A DNA stretch of 64,000 nucleotides from CAVRXT01 sp963725655 (GTDB lineage: Bacteria > Acidobacteriota > Terriglobia > Acidiferrales > UBA7541). This document shows, in pieces, positions 1 to 8,640 of the stretch. A program made the translations under genes and the position numbers. The stretch spans positions 1,178,001-1,242,000 of the forward strand of contig CAVRYY010000003.1 in assembly GCA_963725655.1 (NCBI GenBank). Direction: 5' to 3'. Position 1 is the first letter of the stretch; the number at the start of each line of letters is the position of its first letter. Below the pieces are notes generated by a model, which saw only the letters and a list, made by a program, of their open reading frames with translations, had not been told where the DNA came from and ran no database searches.

Positions 1-936
1 CCCAATAACGGCTGCCCCAACAGCAGCCTCGAACAGGGAGAAGACGACGAATCGGACTACGATGTGAACGGGATCTCGGAAAACACGCCGTCAGGCTATC
101 TACGGACGTACGGCATGACGCCGACATTCACCAATTACGCGACGGCACCTCCGATGACCGGTCCGGGCACTTTCACAACGAACGCTTCAGTGAACGGCGC
201 CACCTTCATGAACGTAGCTACGGCCAATACGGCGATCAAGGCGAACACGGGATTCTGCTCCTCCATGGGCAATACCTGGCCCTTGGCGGTAGCGGATGCC
301 CAGGACCTCCGCGAGAACTCGCCGTTGCTATTCCGGCGTGCGTTGAAGCTGGTCAACTCCTCCTCGCTATCGCTGGGCACGTGCAACACCGTGCCGTGCG
401 GACTTTCGGTGGTGGCGGAAAATCCGGTGTACATCCAGGGCGACTACAATAACCCCGGCGCTTCGAGCACCTTTTCCGGCGCCAACGTTTCCGCGTCGGT
501 GGTAGGCGACGCGGTTACCGTATTGTCGGATGCCTGGAACGACGTGAACTCGTTTATCTCGCTCGCGAACACCAACACGCGAAGCGCGGCGCAGACGACA
601 TATAGCACCGCGATCATCGCCGGAAAATCCATTCCGTTCCCGAACGTGGGATCTTCGGTGGACACCGGCTCGGACGGCGGTGTGCACAACTTCCTGCGCT
701 ACCTCGAGGATTGGAGCGGCACTAACATTTGGTATCAGGGATCGTTCGTGACGTTTTATTACAGCCATCAGGCGGTGGGTTCGTTCAAGTGCTGCACCAC
801 CGTTTACGGCGTTCCCGCGAACCGGAGCTACATCTTCGATACTACGTTCCTGACCCCGAGCTTGCTGCCGCCGCGAACTCCTATGCTACGCAGCGTGAAC
901 ACGATTGGATTTACTCAGGTGCTTACCGCGCAGTAA
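1..936 (+). CDS. C-terminal part of a PilX-like / secreted surface protein (5' truncated)
   Basis: The frame is open from base 1 to the stop at 936, so the gene begins outside the window and about 311 residues are visible. An internal GTG at 64 is not needed as a start. The sequence is rich in Asn, Thr, Ser and Gly and low in charge, with several Cys residues (a CC pair near the end), which fits an extracytoplasmic protein. Phrases such as ENPVYIQGDYN and the Ser/Thr-rich body remind me of PilX-like or pilus-associated proteins of Acidobacteria, but that is recollection and no catalytic motif is seen. A stem-loop terminator follows 33 bases after the stop, so this is the last gene of its unit. 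Confidence 0.5.
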   Translation, partial: PNNGCPNSSLEQGEDDESDYDVNGISENTPSGYLRTYGMTPTFTNYATAPPMTGPGTFTTNASVNGATFMNVATANTAIKANTGFCSSMGNTWPLAVADAQDLRENSPLLFRRALKLVNSSSLSLGTCNTVPCGLSVVAENPVYIQGDYNNPGASSTFSGANVSASVVGDAVTVLSDAWNDVNSFISLANTNTRSAAQTTYSTAIIAGKSIPFPNVGSSVDTGSDGGVHNFLRYLEDWSGTNIWYQGSFVTFYYSHQAVGSFKCCTTVYGVPANRSYIFDTTFLTPSLLPPRTPMLRSVNTIGFTQVLTAQ

Positions 937-968
937 TCGCGCTTGGGCAATCCTGAGCGGTTACCTCC

Positions 969-1001
969 AGCGGCTCCCGTTACCCGGGGGCCGCTTTTAT
1001 T
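969..1001 (+). terminator. Rho-independent terminator after the first gene
   Basis: Arms AGCGGC (969-974) and GCCGCT (990-995) enclose a further GC-rich CCCG/CGGG inner stem and are followed by TTTTAT. It lies just after the partial plus-strand gene and before the 3' end of the convergent metalloprotease gene. Confidence 0.7.
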
Positions 1002-1030
1002 CTAGGCATGCAGCGAGTTGGTTTCCCGGC

Positions 1031-2260
1031 TCACGGCGCCGGGGTGGCGGGAAGCACCCTGGTGGTGAAATTGGTATTTAGTGCAGGTGATGTGCAGCCC
1101 GCCGCGGTGCCACTGCATAAATCGGATATGGGGGTCTGCACCGAACTCGCCGTGGCCAGGCCGTCCCACGGCTCCACGTAGATGTTGTAGCTTCGGCCGA
1201 GAGGCAGGCGCGAAATGATGAACGAGCCGTCGAAAATCGCGGGCGGACTAGCAGGATTGCAGGACCAGCCGCCGAGTGTGCCGGCGATTACCGCTCCCGT
1301 CGCAGCGTCCACCGCTACCACTTGGGTGCCGAATATTCCGGTGACCGATTGGCCGGGGGATGGCGGGCGCTGGATCGCCAGCGCGATAGGATTGGCGGGA
1401 AGCACGCGGCCGCTGATGGCGCCTACGTTCACGGTATCGAGCGGATCGGGATACAAATTGCGGAGGCCGGTGCGGTCGTCGTCGGAAAGCGGAGCGTCAG
1501 CGTCCTGCGGATTCGGGCGCGAGCCCGCGTACGTTCCGGGCGAGGCGGCGAAGGGCGACATCACCGACTGCCAGATTCCGGATTCTTCCAGTCCGAAGAG
1601 GTGCCCGAGCTCGTGGATCAGGATGGATTCCAAATCGTAAGAGTTGGCGCCCGCCGGTGTGGCCAGGGCCGCGGGCGTTGCAAACGACACCTGGCCGTCG
1701 TTGCGAAAAAAAATGTCGGCGTCGAGAATCTGGCCGGCGTAGGTGGCCTGCACTCCCGCGCTGGGGCCGGTGCCGACGGAGACGCCCGGGGCGTCGGCAA
1801 CGATGGTGCGGGTAAAAGCCAGCACGCCGGCGGTGAATCCGTCGCTGGATTGGTCGAAGCAAATTGTGTTCAGGCCGTCGGGGTTGGACAGTGCATCGTT
1901 GGTGCAGGCATTCAGAATCGCGGTTGTACCGAGAGGCGCAAGCATGCCGGGATAGTTCACCGAATTGATGGTGCTGCCGCTCACGCCGGACCACACTGCG
2001 TAGGACTCCGCGATGACGCCTGCGATCTCGTCTATCTGCGCGGGACCGCCGGGATAGTCGTACGTGATCAGAATCTGGGAGCTCGGCAACGCCGTGCTCC
2101 ATTGGCGATTGAGCGGCGAGGCGGCGGAGATATTCCAGTGATTGAGTTGCGGGCAGCCGCCGGCGGCCGGAACGGTGGTAGTGGTGACGTAGGCTTGGGC
2201 GGGTGCCGGCAACAGGACGAGCAATATCGCCAGCGCCGTAATCGGTTCGCGGATTTTCAT
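1031..2260 (-). CDS. Secreted metzincin-like (matrixin-type) zinc metalloprotease with altered third ligand
   Basis: 409 residues. The start chosen is the ATG at 2260: it overlaps the stop of the upstream gene by 4 bases and opens a typical signal peptide (MKIREP, then a hydrophobic run ending PAPAQA near residue 23). The open frame continues upstream, but that part is the shadow of the neighbour. The catalytic region has HELGH at 216-220 and a Gly at 223, as in HExxHxxGxxH metzincins, with SVMSP (Met234) as a candidate Met-turn. The position of the third zinc ligand (residue 226) is Glu, not His. The remaining 170 residues are a Pro/Ala/Gly-rich tail. It is the last gene of a three-gene operon of exported proteins. 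The protease assignment is good; activity is uncertain. Confidence 0.75.
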   Translation of the reverse strand: MKIREPITALAILLVLLPAPAQAYVTTTTVPAAGGCPQLNHWNISAASPLNRQWSTALPSSQILITYDYPGGPAQIDEIAGVIAESYAVWSGVSGSTINSVNYPGMLAPLGTTAILNACTNDALSNPDGLNTICFDQSSDGFTAGVLAFTRTIVADAPGVSVGTGPSAGVQATYAGQILDADIFFRNDGQVSFATPAALATPAGANSYDLESILIHELGHLFGLEESGIWQSVMSPFAASPGTYAGSRPNPQDADAPLSDDDRTGLRNLYPDPLDTVNVGAISGRVLPANPIALAIQRPPSPGQSVTGIFGTQVVAVDAATGAVIAGTLGGWSCNPASPPAIFDGSFIISRLPLGRSYNIYVEPWDGLATASSVQTPISDLCSGTAAGCTSPALNTNFTTRVLPATPAP

Positions 2261-2826
2261 TTTCTTACTCCGCGTGCCGCTGCCGCGGTCACCCGGCGGC
2301 GCAGTTCTTCGATGCGCAAGTCGCGAATTCCGCCGGGTGTGACGGCGTTCCCCACGCTGGCCTCGGGCAATCCCACAATGTGCTCGGAGTAGGTCGCGGT
2401 CTGCTGGGTGACCAGCTCGTTCCCCTCGCGGTCGACGTGAATCCGAAACGTACCTTGGGTCCAGCCGGTAACGGAGAAATCGCCGGCGTGGGTGGTTTCT
2501 AAAAACAGGATCGCTTCGTCGCCCAGGGCAAATCGCGGGACGCCCGGTACGATCGATGTGAGATCGCCGACGTGGCCGCCCAGCAGGCGAATGGTGACGT
2601 GCGATGGAAGCGAGCCTTTCCACGATTCGATCACTGCGAAGCGCGTGAAGGTCCAGATTTCTCCCCGGTCCCAGCGAGTCTCGCGAGCCACACATCGCAG
2701 GCGAGCCACCGCCCCGGCGGAATGGACGAGGTCGTCGAGCGACATCCGCGCGAGCGTGGTGGCCGCCATAGGAGCGACTGCCACCGCGAACAGGGCGGTA
2801 ATGCACAACACGTTTTGCCATTGCAT
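2257..2826 (-). CDS. Exported protein of unknown function in the protease operon
   Basis: 189 residues from the ATG at 2826. That start follows a strong GGAGGTG site that lies inside the last codons of the upstream gene, and it begins one base after that gene's stop. A longer frame to 2868 exists but would overlap the upstream gene. The N-terminus (MQWQNVLCITALFAVAVAPMAATT) is a signal peptide. The body has alternating hydrophobic strands, motifs such as GDEAILFLE, and a predicted beta-rich fold with an Arg-rich C-terminus. I do not recognise the family. Translational coupling on both sides suggests it is made with the Ig-like lipoprotein and the protease, perhaps as an accessory or inhibitor. 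Confidence 0.7.
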   Translation of the reverse strand: MQWQNVLCITALFAVAVAPMAATTLARMSLDDLVHSAGAVARLRCVARETRWDRGEIWTFTRFAVIESWKGSLPSHVTIRLLGGHVGDLTSIVPGVPRFALGDEAILFLETTHAGDFSVTGWTQGTFRIHVDREGNELVTQQTATYSEHIVGLPEASVGNAVTPGGIRDLRIEELRRRVTAAAARGVRK

Positions 2827-2827
2827 G

Positions 2828-5224
2828 TTATTGCACCTCCAGCACGCCGCTGGCAGCGGCGCGATCATTGTTGGGTGTGGTGATGAATAGCGTGCGTACG
2901 CCCGGCAGCGTGGTGCTGGTAATGGTGAGGTCGAGTTCGATCAGGTTCGGAAAGAGAGTAGCGAGGGAGGATGCTGCGACGGCGATGTCGGACGGGTTCG
3001 GCCCGCTAAATTGGTAAGTGAAAGCAGGATCGAGTGTATTGCCGTGGACGCAGATGCTGAAGATTTCGCTGCCGGTTGCCGGGGGCGTGACCGGAATGGC
3101 TTTCCCTTGCAGGGTGCAGGTGCCGGCGGTCAAGGTACCCGCGGAATCCACATTGATCTGCGCGGTGGTCACCGCCGCAGAGGTTGGCTCGTAGACCACG
3201 ATATTGCTTACACCGTTCGGTGAGTCCGCACTCAGTTCGATGGCCTGCTGGCTCTCGTCGAACGGAACCACCACCAAATTAACCGGATTCGACAGCGTGG
3301 TGGCCGCGCCGGGAATTTGCACCTGCACCGAAACGGTTCCCGCGGCGGCCACATCGCTGGGATTGATGGTGGTGGTGCAATTGAGCGGGCTCAAGCAGAC
3401 GCTATCGCGGGGCGTGCCGTCGATCAGAATTACCGGAATCACTCCGGCGGTGGTGGAGACGAATCCGAAGCCGTTCAACGCGAGGGTGAAACCCGAGGCG
3501 ACTCCGGCCATCACGCTCGATGGAAGTATTTGTTCGATGCTCGGCCCGCTGGTGATCGTAAGCACGGAGGTAGCGCTGACTGCGGGATCGGCCACGCTGG
3601 TGGCGATGAGATCGATATCGTTTGGCGAAGGCGCGCTGTCGGGTGCGGTGTACAGACCGGAAGCGGTCACCGTTCCACAAGCGGCCGGTGCGCACGCTAC
3701 TCCGTCGCCGCTAGTGGAAAGCGCCCAAGTAACAGCTGTGTTGCTGGCACCGGTGACACGCGCGGTAAATTGGTAGTGGCTCGGCGCAGTGGTGGTGGGC
3801 ACCACGAAGGCAAAGGCCGGCGAAATGGTGACGCCGACGACCGAGGTATTTACGATGTTCAGCACCGCGTTGGAATAACGCGACGGATCGGCCGCCGGAA
3901 TAGCCGATACTTCCACAGGATTCACTGCCGGGACCGTCACTGGGGCGAGGAAATAAACGACGCTTGAAATGGGGCCTGGCGGCGGCAAACACGGATTCGA
4001 TCCCGCCAGGCATATTTGTCCAATGGCAATATTTCCGTTGGCGATTCCGTCTACGCTCCAGGTGACCCCCTGGTTGGTGGTCTCCGCAACCGTTGCCGAT
4101 AACAACATCTGCTGGCCAACATCCACGGAGGCGGAGGCCGGTGAAATTGTCACCGCGATTCCATCGAAGACGTTGATCGTCGCTGACGCCGAACTGTTGC
4201 CCGAGGTGGCGTGCACCGTCACCGGATTGCCAGGGGGCAACGACGCAGGAGCGGTGTAGATGGCCGTTGCGGCGCCGCCACCTGTCACTGTGCCCAAGAG
4301 GGCGCTGCCGCCGGGCACACCGCTGACGTCCCATTGGATTGCCGCGCCTGGCGCCACGCAAATGGTTGCGGAGAGCAACTGGGTCTGCAGAAAACCAACG
4401 TTGGAAGATGCCGGCGAAATCGATTCGCCCTGGCTGCAAACGACATCGACGCTGGCCGTTGCGGCGCGCGATGGGTCGGCCACGCTCGTTGCGGTGATGC
4501 TTACCGCGGCGGGGTTTGGCGGCGGGTTGGGCGCGAGATACATTGCCGAATCGGCTCCCGAACCGGTAATGGTGCCCGCCTGTGAATTTCCGCCGGGCAC
4601 GCCGTTCACGCTCCACACCACATTTGTATTCGGATGGCCCTGGCTGGCGACCGTCGCCGTGAAATCCAGCGATCCGCCAGGCGTAACCGTCGCGGACGCG
4701 GGTGCAATCGTGACGACCAAGTCGCTGGCGATCGTGACGGCGGCCGTGGCGCTTGCCGCGGGATCTCCCAGGCTGATAGCGGTCACTTTTATCTGCGCGG
4801 GTGAAGGCAATATCGCCGGAGCCGTGTACCGGCCTGCAGCGGTGATCGTTCCCGCTGCGGCGGTCCCGCCGCTGGCCCCGTTGACGCTCCAGCTGACTGC
4901 CGGATTGGAGCTTCCGATCACGGTCGCAGAGAATTGCTGGGTGGCTCCCAGAATCACGCTGGCGCTGCTTGGAGTTACGTTCACTGAAACCGCCGACGAA
5001 GAACCTATGTGCGAGCCGCCCCCACCCGTACCGGTGCCACCGACCATACTGGAGCAACCAGAGAAAAGTATTCCGGCCAGCAGAACGGCCAGAAAAATTC
5101 CACCCAATCGAAGGCCAGTAATCCGACGCGCTGGGCTCGAACGCGAGATCGCCGCACGTACCAGAATTTCCGCGCGGCGGATTTTTCGGAGATAACCCAT
5201 TTGCTTGAGAGGTGATGCATCCAT
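2828..5224 (-). CDS. Large lipoprotein with tandem bacterial Ig-like domains
   Basis: 798 residues. After a basic N-terminus there is a hydrophobic stretch ending in LFSGC, a lipobox, followed by a Gly-rich linker, so the mature protein is probably lipid-anchored. The rest is built of repeated beta-rich modules of about 90-100 residues, each with phrases of the type VSPASASV..GQ.QQFSATV, VxWSVNG and GTITxxGxYTAP. At least five copies can be followed to about residue 560; a TIG/IPT-like segment (ILPSSVMAG..FTLALNG.GF) and a further beta-rich tail follow. Such Ig-like (BIG_2-type) arrays are common in surface proteins, including those of Acidobacteria. It heads the operon with the exported protein and the protease. 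An internal Met at 5200 is an alternative start. Confidence 0.8.
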   Translation of the reverse strand: MDASPLKQMGYLRKIRRAEILVRAAISRSSPARRITGLRLGGIFLAVLLAGILFSGCSSMVGGTGTGGGGSHIGSSSAVSVNVTPSSASVILGATQQFSATVIGSSNPAVSWSVNGASGGTAAAGTITAAGRYTAPAILPSPAQIKVTAISLGDPAASATAAVTIASDLVVTIAPASATVTPGGSLDFTATVASQGHPNTNVVWSVNGVPGGNSQAGTITGSGADSAMYLAPNPPPNPAAVSITATSVADPSRAATASVDVVCSQGESISPASSNVGFLQTQLLSATICVAPGAAIQWDVSGVPGGSALLGTVTGGGAATAIYTAPASLPPGNPVTVHATSGNSSASATINVFDGIAVTISPASASVDVGQQMLLSATVAETTNQGVTWSVDGIANGNIAIGQICLAGSNPCLPPPGPISSVVYFLAPVTVPAVNPVEVSAIPAADPSRYSNAVLNIVNTSVVGVTISPAFAFVVPTTTAPSHYQFTARVTGASNTAVTWALSTSGDGVACAPAACGTVTASGLYTAPDSAPSPNDIDLIATSVADPAVSATSVLTITSGPSIEQILPSSVMAGVASGFTLALNGFGFVSTTAGVIPVILIDGTPRDSVCLSPLNCTTTINPSDVAAAGTVSVQVQIPGAATTLSNPVNLVVVPFDESQQAIELSADSPNGVSNIVVYEPTSAAVTTAQINVDSAGTLTAGTCTLQGKAIPVTPPATGSEIFSICVHGNTLDPAFTYQFSGPNPSDIAVAASSLATLFPNLIELDLTITSTTLPGVRTLFITTPNNDRAAASGVLEVQ

Positions 5225-5511
5225 TTCCGTTCCCCATCACATGCAGTGCAACGCGTGTGCCATCCAGGAGCAGTACGAAATCTGCGCCAGTGGTCACTAC
5301 TGTGCGCGCCATCCGTGCACGTCACGCCTTCCTAACCTCAGTTATGCGAACGGCTTGCGGCCCTTCCACCGAAACTTGTCCGCAGCGTTCGACAGCTATC
5401 CAGCCCTGCCTCGTATGGGCTGAAGGCGGCGCGCCGGTTCCTTTTCGGGCCCCCCCGCGCCGTTTTGGGTTTTTCTTGTGATTCGCGACTGGGATTCGAT
5501 TGACGGAAAGG

Positions 5512-5540
5512 TTGACACGGATGGCATGTCGCCAAATAAT
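5512..5540 (+). promoter_or_regulatory. Sigma-70-type promoter, possibly leaderless
   Basis: TTGACA at 5512-5517, a 17-base spacer, then AATAAT at 5535-5540. The expected transcription start falls at about 5547, directly before an ATG at 5548, so the mRNA could be leaderless. The rest of the divergent gap from 5225 holds no other feature that I can support. Confidence 0.55.
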
Positions 5541-5547
5541 CCCTGCC

Positions 5548-5916
5548 ATGACCGGTCCAGCGCCAGTACGCCGAATCAAGAGCTATTCAGCAGCCAGCGG
5601 ATTCGTGTACCAGTATCAGTTTCACGAGCTGCATGCGGTGCGGCGGGGATCGACGGCGGGCAACGAATACATCTATTACGTTTCCACGGACCGCAAGACG
5701 ATGTTTCCGCTGCGGATTTTCGTGCACCGGGATGCTGAGGAAAATTGGGCCAAGAAAAACGGCCGGCCGCTCAATGGCACCGAAGAATACGCGATTGCCA
5801 AGATGCGCTTGTTTCAAGCGTTCGATGAAGTGGAAAGCTTGAGCGTGGCGCACACCGACCTGGTGGTCGACGACTCGAACCTGGAAGCGCTATTCTCGCA
5901 GCTCAATTTAGATTGA
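5548..5916 (+). CDS. Conserved-looking hypothetical protein
   Basis: 122 residues from the ATG at 5548. In-frame starts further upstream (5500, 5521) would lie in or before the promoter at 5512-5540, so the short form is preferred. It is soluble, with aromatic and charged residues spread evenly (YQYQFHELHAVRRG, YYVSTDRKTMFPLRIFV) and a helical C-terminal half ending in ALFSQLNLD. No signal peptide, membrane segment or known motif is seen. It stands alone between a divergent lipoprotein operon and a convergent membrane-protein gene. The function is unknown. Confidence 0.6.
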   Translation: MTGPAPVRRIKSYSAASGFVYQYQFHELHAVRRGSTAGNEYIYYVSTDRKTMFPLRIFVHRDAEENWAKKNGRPLNGTEEYAIAKMRLFQAFDEVESLSVAHTDLVVDDSNLEALFSQLNLD

Positions 5917-5935
5917 ACGCTTTCTGGGCAGCTCG

Positions 5936-6433
5936 TTAGTGCGTCCTCGTATAGCCGAACCCCGTTAAGTGCCCCATGATGGCTGCGGCTTGGGCGGTCC
6001 ACCAGAAACGGCGCATCCGCGGCGCGCGCGCCATTTTCCAACCCACCAAATTGATCCCAGTGGCCCACGACATTCCGGCGGTGTAGTAGAGCGGAGCAGG
6101 CAGCTTCAGCAATGGCCGAGCCAGCGGGTCGTATTCATGAAAGTTGGGAAGCCGCGAAGAAGTTTCGGCCATATCGAGAAGCGCCGCAGTGTAGACCGCA
6201 GTGCCCAGAACAAAAAAGATGTGGTGATTTTCTTCGGGGCGCCGAATAAATCGGGGGCCCAAAGTGGGTTGCGGGGCATCGGTGGGCTGATAGACGCTCG
6301 AAGGACGGGCGTCGGCGAGCGCTGTTAGATTTGCGGGCGGCTGTTGCGCGGAGATTTGAGATGCGCCTGCTAGGATGAGGAAAAGCAAAACCAAGAAGCG
6401 GGTGGCCGTTGGCAGGTCGTGAGCAGGATTCAT
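5936..6433 (-). CDS. Small exported or membrane protein of unknown function
   Basis: 165 residues using the ATG at 6433; an upstream Met at 6454 is possible. The N-terminus carries a signal-like hydrophobic segment (RFLVLLFLILAGASQISAQ). Three shorter hydrophobic segments follow: HIFFVLGTAVYTAALLDMA, the PLYYTAGMSWATGINLVGW region and WWTAQAAAIMGHLTGF. This suggests an inner-membrane protein. It ends 20 bases from the convergent hypothetical gene. I do not recognise a family. Confidence 0.6.
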   Translation of the reverse strand: MNPAHDLPTATRFLVLLFLILAGASQISAQQPPANLTALADARPSSVYQPTDAPQPTLGPRFIRRPEENHHIFFVLGTAVYTAALLDMAETSSRLPNFHEYDPLARPLLKLPAPLYYTAGMSWATGINLVGWKMARAPRMRRFWWTAQAAAIMGHLTGFGYTRTH

Positions 6434-6675
6434 GAATGCGGCGAAGAGCAACAATCATGCCGTAGCCACGGCTAAGAATATTTTCAGAATGAGAAGCGTT
6501 GAAGCGCTACAACGACTGCGACTTACGGCAGAAACTTGAACCGGGCACCGAATCTTGGCGAGCAGGTTTCCGCCGTGCCAGTTCCAAAATGGCGCCACTT
6601 TTTTTCAGAATGAATTTTGCCAACGCGAACGATTGGCAATTATTGAGCCACGCCCGAGTGCAGCGGACTCAAACG

Positions 6676-7572
6676 TTACGAGAGGATCGCGCGAAGCGCC
6701 GGTTCCAGCTGTGGCTGTCCGAACGAGAAGCCCAGCGCGGCTAGTTTCTGAGGGTTGACGCGCTGGCTGGCCAGCAGCAGTGCGTCCGCCATTTCTCCCA
6801 AGACGAGCCGGAGTACAAACGCTGGGGCAGGAAAGATCGCCGGCCGGTGCAGAACGTGTGCGAGCATCTGTGTGAATTCCTGGTTGGTCACGGGATAGGG
6901 AGAAGCCGCGTTGACCGGGCCGCGCCACTGCGCATTCGCGATCGCGCCGCAAAACACTTCCACTTCGTCGGCGAGGGTGATCCACGACATCCATTGCTTG
7001 CCAGACCCTAGCCGGCCGCCTACGCCCAATCGAAATGGAGTAAGCATTTTGGGCAGCGCGCCACCATCTTTGGCCAGTACCACGCCTGTGCGCAGAGTAA
7101 CGGTGCGAATTCCCGCGCGCTCGGCCTCCATCGCCGCTGCTTCCCATTCGCGGCAGATTCCGGCCAGGAAATCATCGCCCGGTCCACTCGATTCCGGGAG
7201 GGTTTCGTCTTTGCGGTCACCGTAGTAGCCAATTGCGGATGCGGAAACCAGCACTTGCGGTGGCCGGGGCAATTTAGCGAGGGTGCGTACCAAGGCCTGC
7301 GTCGGCGGCACGCGGCTGGCGCGCAGTTCGGTTTTCCGCGCCTTGGTCCATCGTCCACCGGCGATCGAAGATCCCGCCAGATTCACCACGGCGTCGACAG
7401 ACTCAAGTGCCGCAGGGTCTATGGTGCCGGTGCCCGGATCCCAAGCCGCGTCCCCCGGTTGATAGCTTGCGCCTCCGCGGCGCAGACGTACTACCGTGTG
7501 CTGATCTCTTCGCAATCGCGCGGTTAGCGCGCGGCCGATTAAACCGGTAGCTCCCGTGATCAGGATCTTCAT
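6676..7572 (-). CDS. TIGR01777/SDR39U1-type NAD(P)-dependent sugar-epimerase-like protein
   Basis: 298 residues, the usual family length. The N-terminal Rossmann motif is GATGLIG at 7-13. The middle has NLAGSSIAGGRWT, SASAIGYYG and the DDFLAGICREWE stretch, and there is a C-terminal helical region with NPQKLAALGFSF, all characteristic of the YfcH/SDR39U1 branch of extended short-chain dehydrogenases. The substrate is not known for the family. It is a single gene, divergent from moaDE across a 333-base gap. Confidence 0.88.
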   Translation of the reverse strand: MKILITGATGLIGRALTARLRRDQHTVVRLRRGGASYQPGDAAWDPGTGTIDPAALESVDAVVNLAGSSIAGGRWTKARKTELRASRVPPTQALVRTLAKLPRPPQVLVSASAIGYYGDRKDETLPESSGPGDDFLAGICREWEAAAMEAERAGIRTVTLRTGVVLAKDGGALPKMLTPFRLGVGGRLGSGKQWMSWITLADEVEVFCGAIANAQWRGPVNAASPYPVTNQEFTQMLAHVLHRPAIFPAPAFVLRLVLGEMADALLLASQRVNPQKLAALGFSFGQPQLEPALRAILS

Positions 7573-7905
7573 TTCAACCCTCCTCCGAGCAGCCAGCGGC
7601 GCAATTCAATTCAAAACGCCCACCCTGCCCACAACCGGGGACGAGACGCTCCAACTTCTGTCTGGATCCAATCCGCTTCGTGGGCGCGTTACAACGGGGC
7701 CATTTTGGATGTGCATCCAATCCACGGGCGCGGGGCGATCCATGCGCTCGGTTCGCGAAATCGATTCGGCACAGCCGACGCCTTAGTGTGAGGTTCATTA
7801 TCCAGCAGGCGGGGGATGATTGCTGTTTTTTCTAGCGATCACCGATCGCCCGGGTGGCGGCCGCCGAATCGGCGGGAGTGCAAAGCCTGCACGGCTAGGG
7901 TTAAA
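7573..7905. other. Divergent intergenic region (epimerase / moaDE)
   Basis: 333 bases holding the promoters of both flanking genes by position. The short open frames here show no protein-like composition. I see no clear -35/-10 pair, riboswitch or repeat. Confidence 0.4.
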
Positions 7906-8640
7906 ATGCCAGACATGCAAGTTCGGGTCCTTTTCTTTGGACAACTCAAGGAACTCGTAGGTTTCGGCGACGAATGGACCGAAGTCTCTGACGGAGCGCG
8001 GGTGGAAGACCTGTTCCAACGCTACGGCCGGAAATTTCCCAAGCTCGGCGAGTTTCGTGCGTCGGTCGCGGCCTCGATCAATCAGGAATACGCTGGGTGG
8101 CGGGACGCGTTGTCCAACGGCGACGAAATCGCGTTCTTGCCTCCGGTCAGCGGCGGGGAAGCCGCGCCCGCGCCGGTGCCGGATCTATTTCAATTTGTGC
8201 GCGATCCGATTGTCGCCGCACCGTTCATCCAAAGCATCACCGCTCCGGAAGACGGCGCGGTGATCGCTTTCGAGGGAATCGTGCGCAACAACTGGCGCGG
8301 CCGGCGGACACTGTATTTAGAATACGAAGCGTACCAGCCGATGGCGCTCGCGAAAATCCGCCAGATCGGCGTGGATGCGCGAGAGAAATTCCTGATTCAC
8401 GCCATTTCCATCGTGCATCGCCTGGGACGAATCCAAGTGGGCGAAACCAGCGTGCTGATCGCGGTGAGCTCGCCCCATCGGGCCGCGGCGTTTGACGCTT
8501 GCCGCTTCGCCATCGATACGCTCAAACGCACGGTGCCGATTTGGAAGAAGGAGTTTTTTACCGATGGCTCGATTTGGGCCGACGGGGAAACTCCCGGCAC
8601 AGAGTCGCGTCCCGCTTCAAGTGCACCGGCCAATCGATGA
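7906..8640 (+). CDS. Fused molybdopterin synthase (MoaD-MoaE)
   Basis: 244 residues from the ATG at 7906, just before the conserved QVRVLFFGQLKE; 30 further residues upstream look like non-coding sequence. Residues 1-84 are a MoaD/ThiS-type beta-grasp domain ending in the expected Gly-Gly (VSGG, 83-84). A linker of about 8 residues follows, and residues 92 onward are MoaE (IVRNNWRGRRTLYLEYEAY, HRLGRIQVGE, SSPHRAAAFDACRFAIDTLKRTVPIWKKEF). Together they convert cyclic pyranopterin monophosphate to molybdopterin. In a fusion the MoaD C-terminus must be freed by cleavage before it can be thiocarboxylated, as reported for mycobacterial MoaX. The VWA gene starts inside its stop codon (ATGA). Confidence 0.92.
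   Translation: MPDMQVRVLFFGQLKELVGFGDEWTEVSDGARVEDLFQRYGRKFPKLGEFRASVAASINQEYAGWRDALSNGDEIAFLPPVSGGEAAPAPVPDLFQFVRDPIVAAPFIQSITAPEDGAVIAFEGIVRNNWRGRRTLYLEYEAYQPMALAKIRQIGVDAREKFLIHAISIVHRLGRIQVGETSVLIAVSSPHRAAAFDACRFAIDTLKRTVPIWKKEFFTDGSIWADGETPGTESRPASSAPANR

Noticed and set aside
3711..5312. 533-codon frame overlapping the Ig-like lipoprotein
   Set aside because: It is the same strand in another frame; Arg/Gly/His-rich and without the repeated beta pattern of the true gene.
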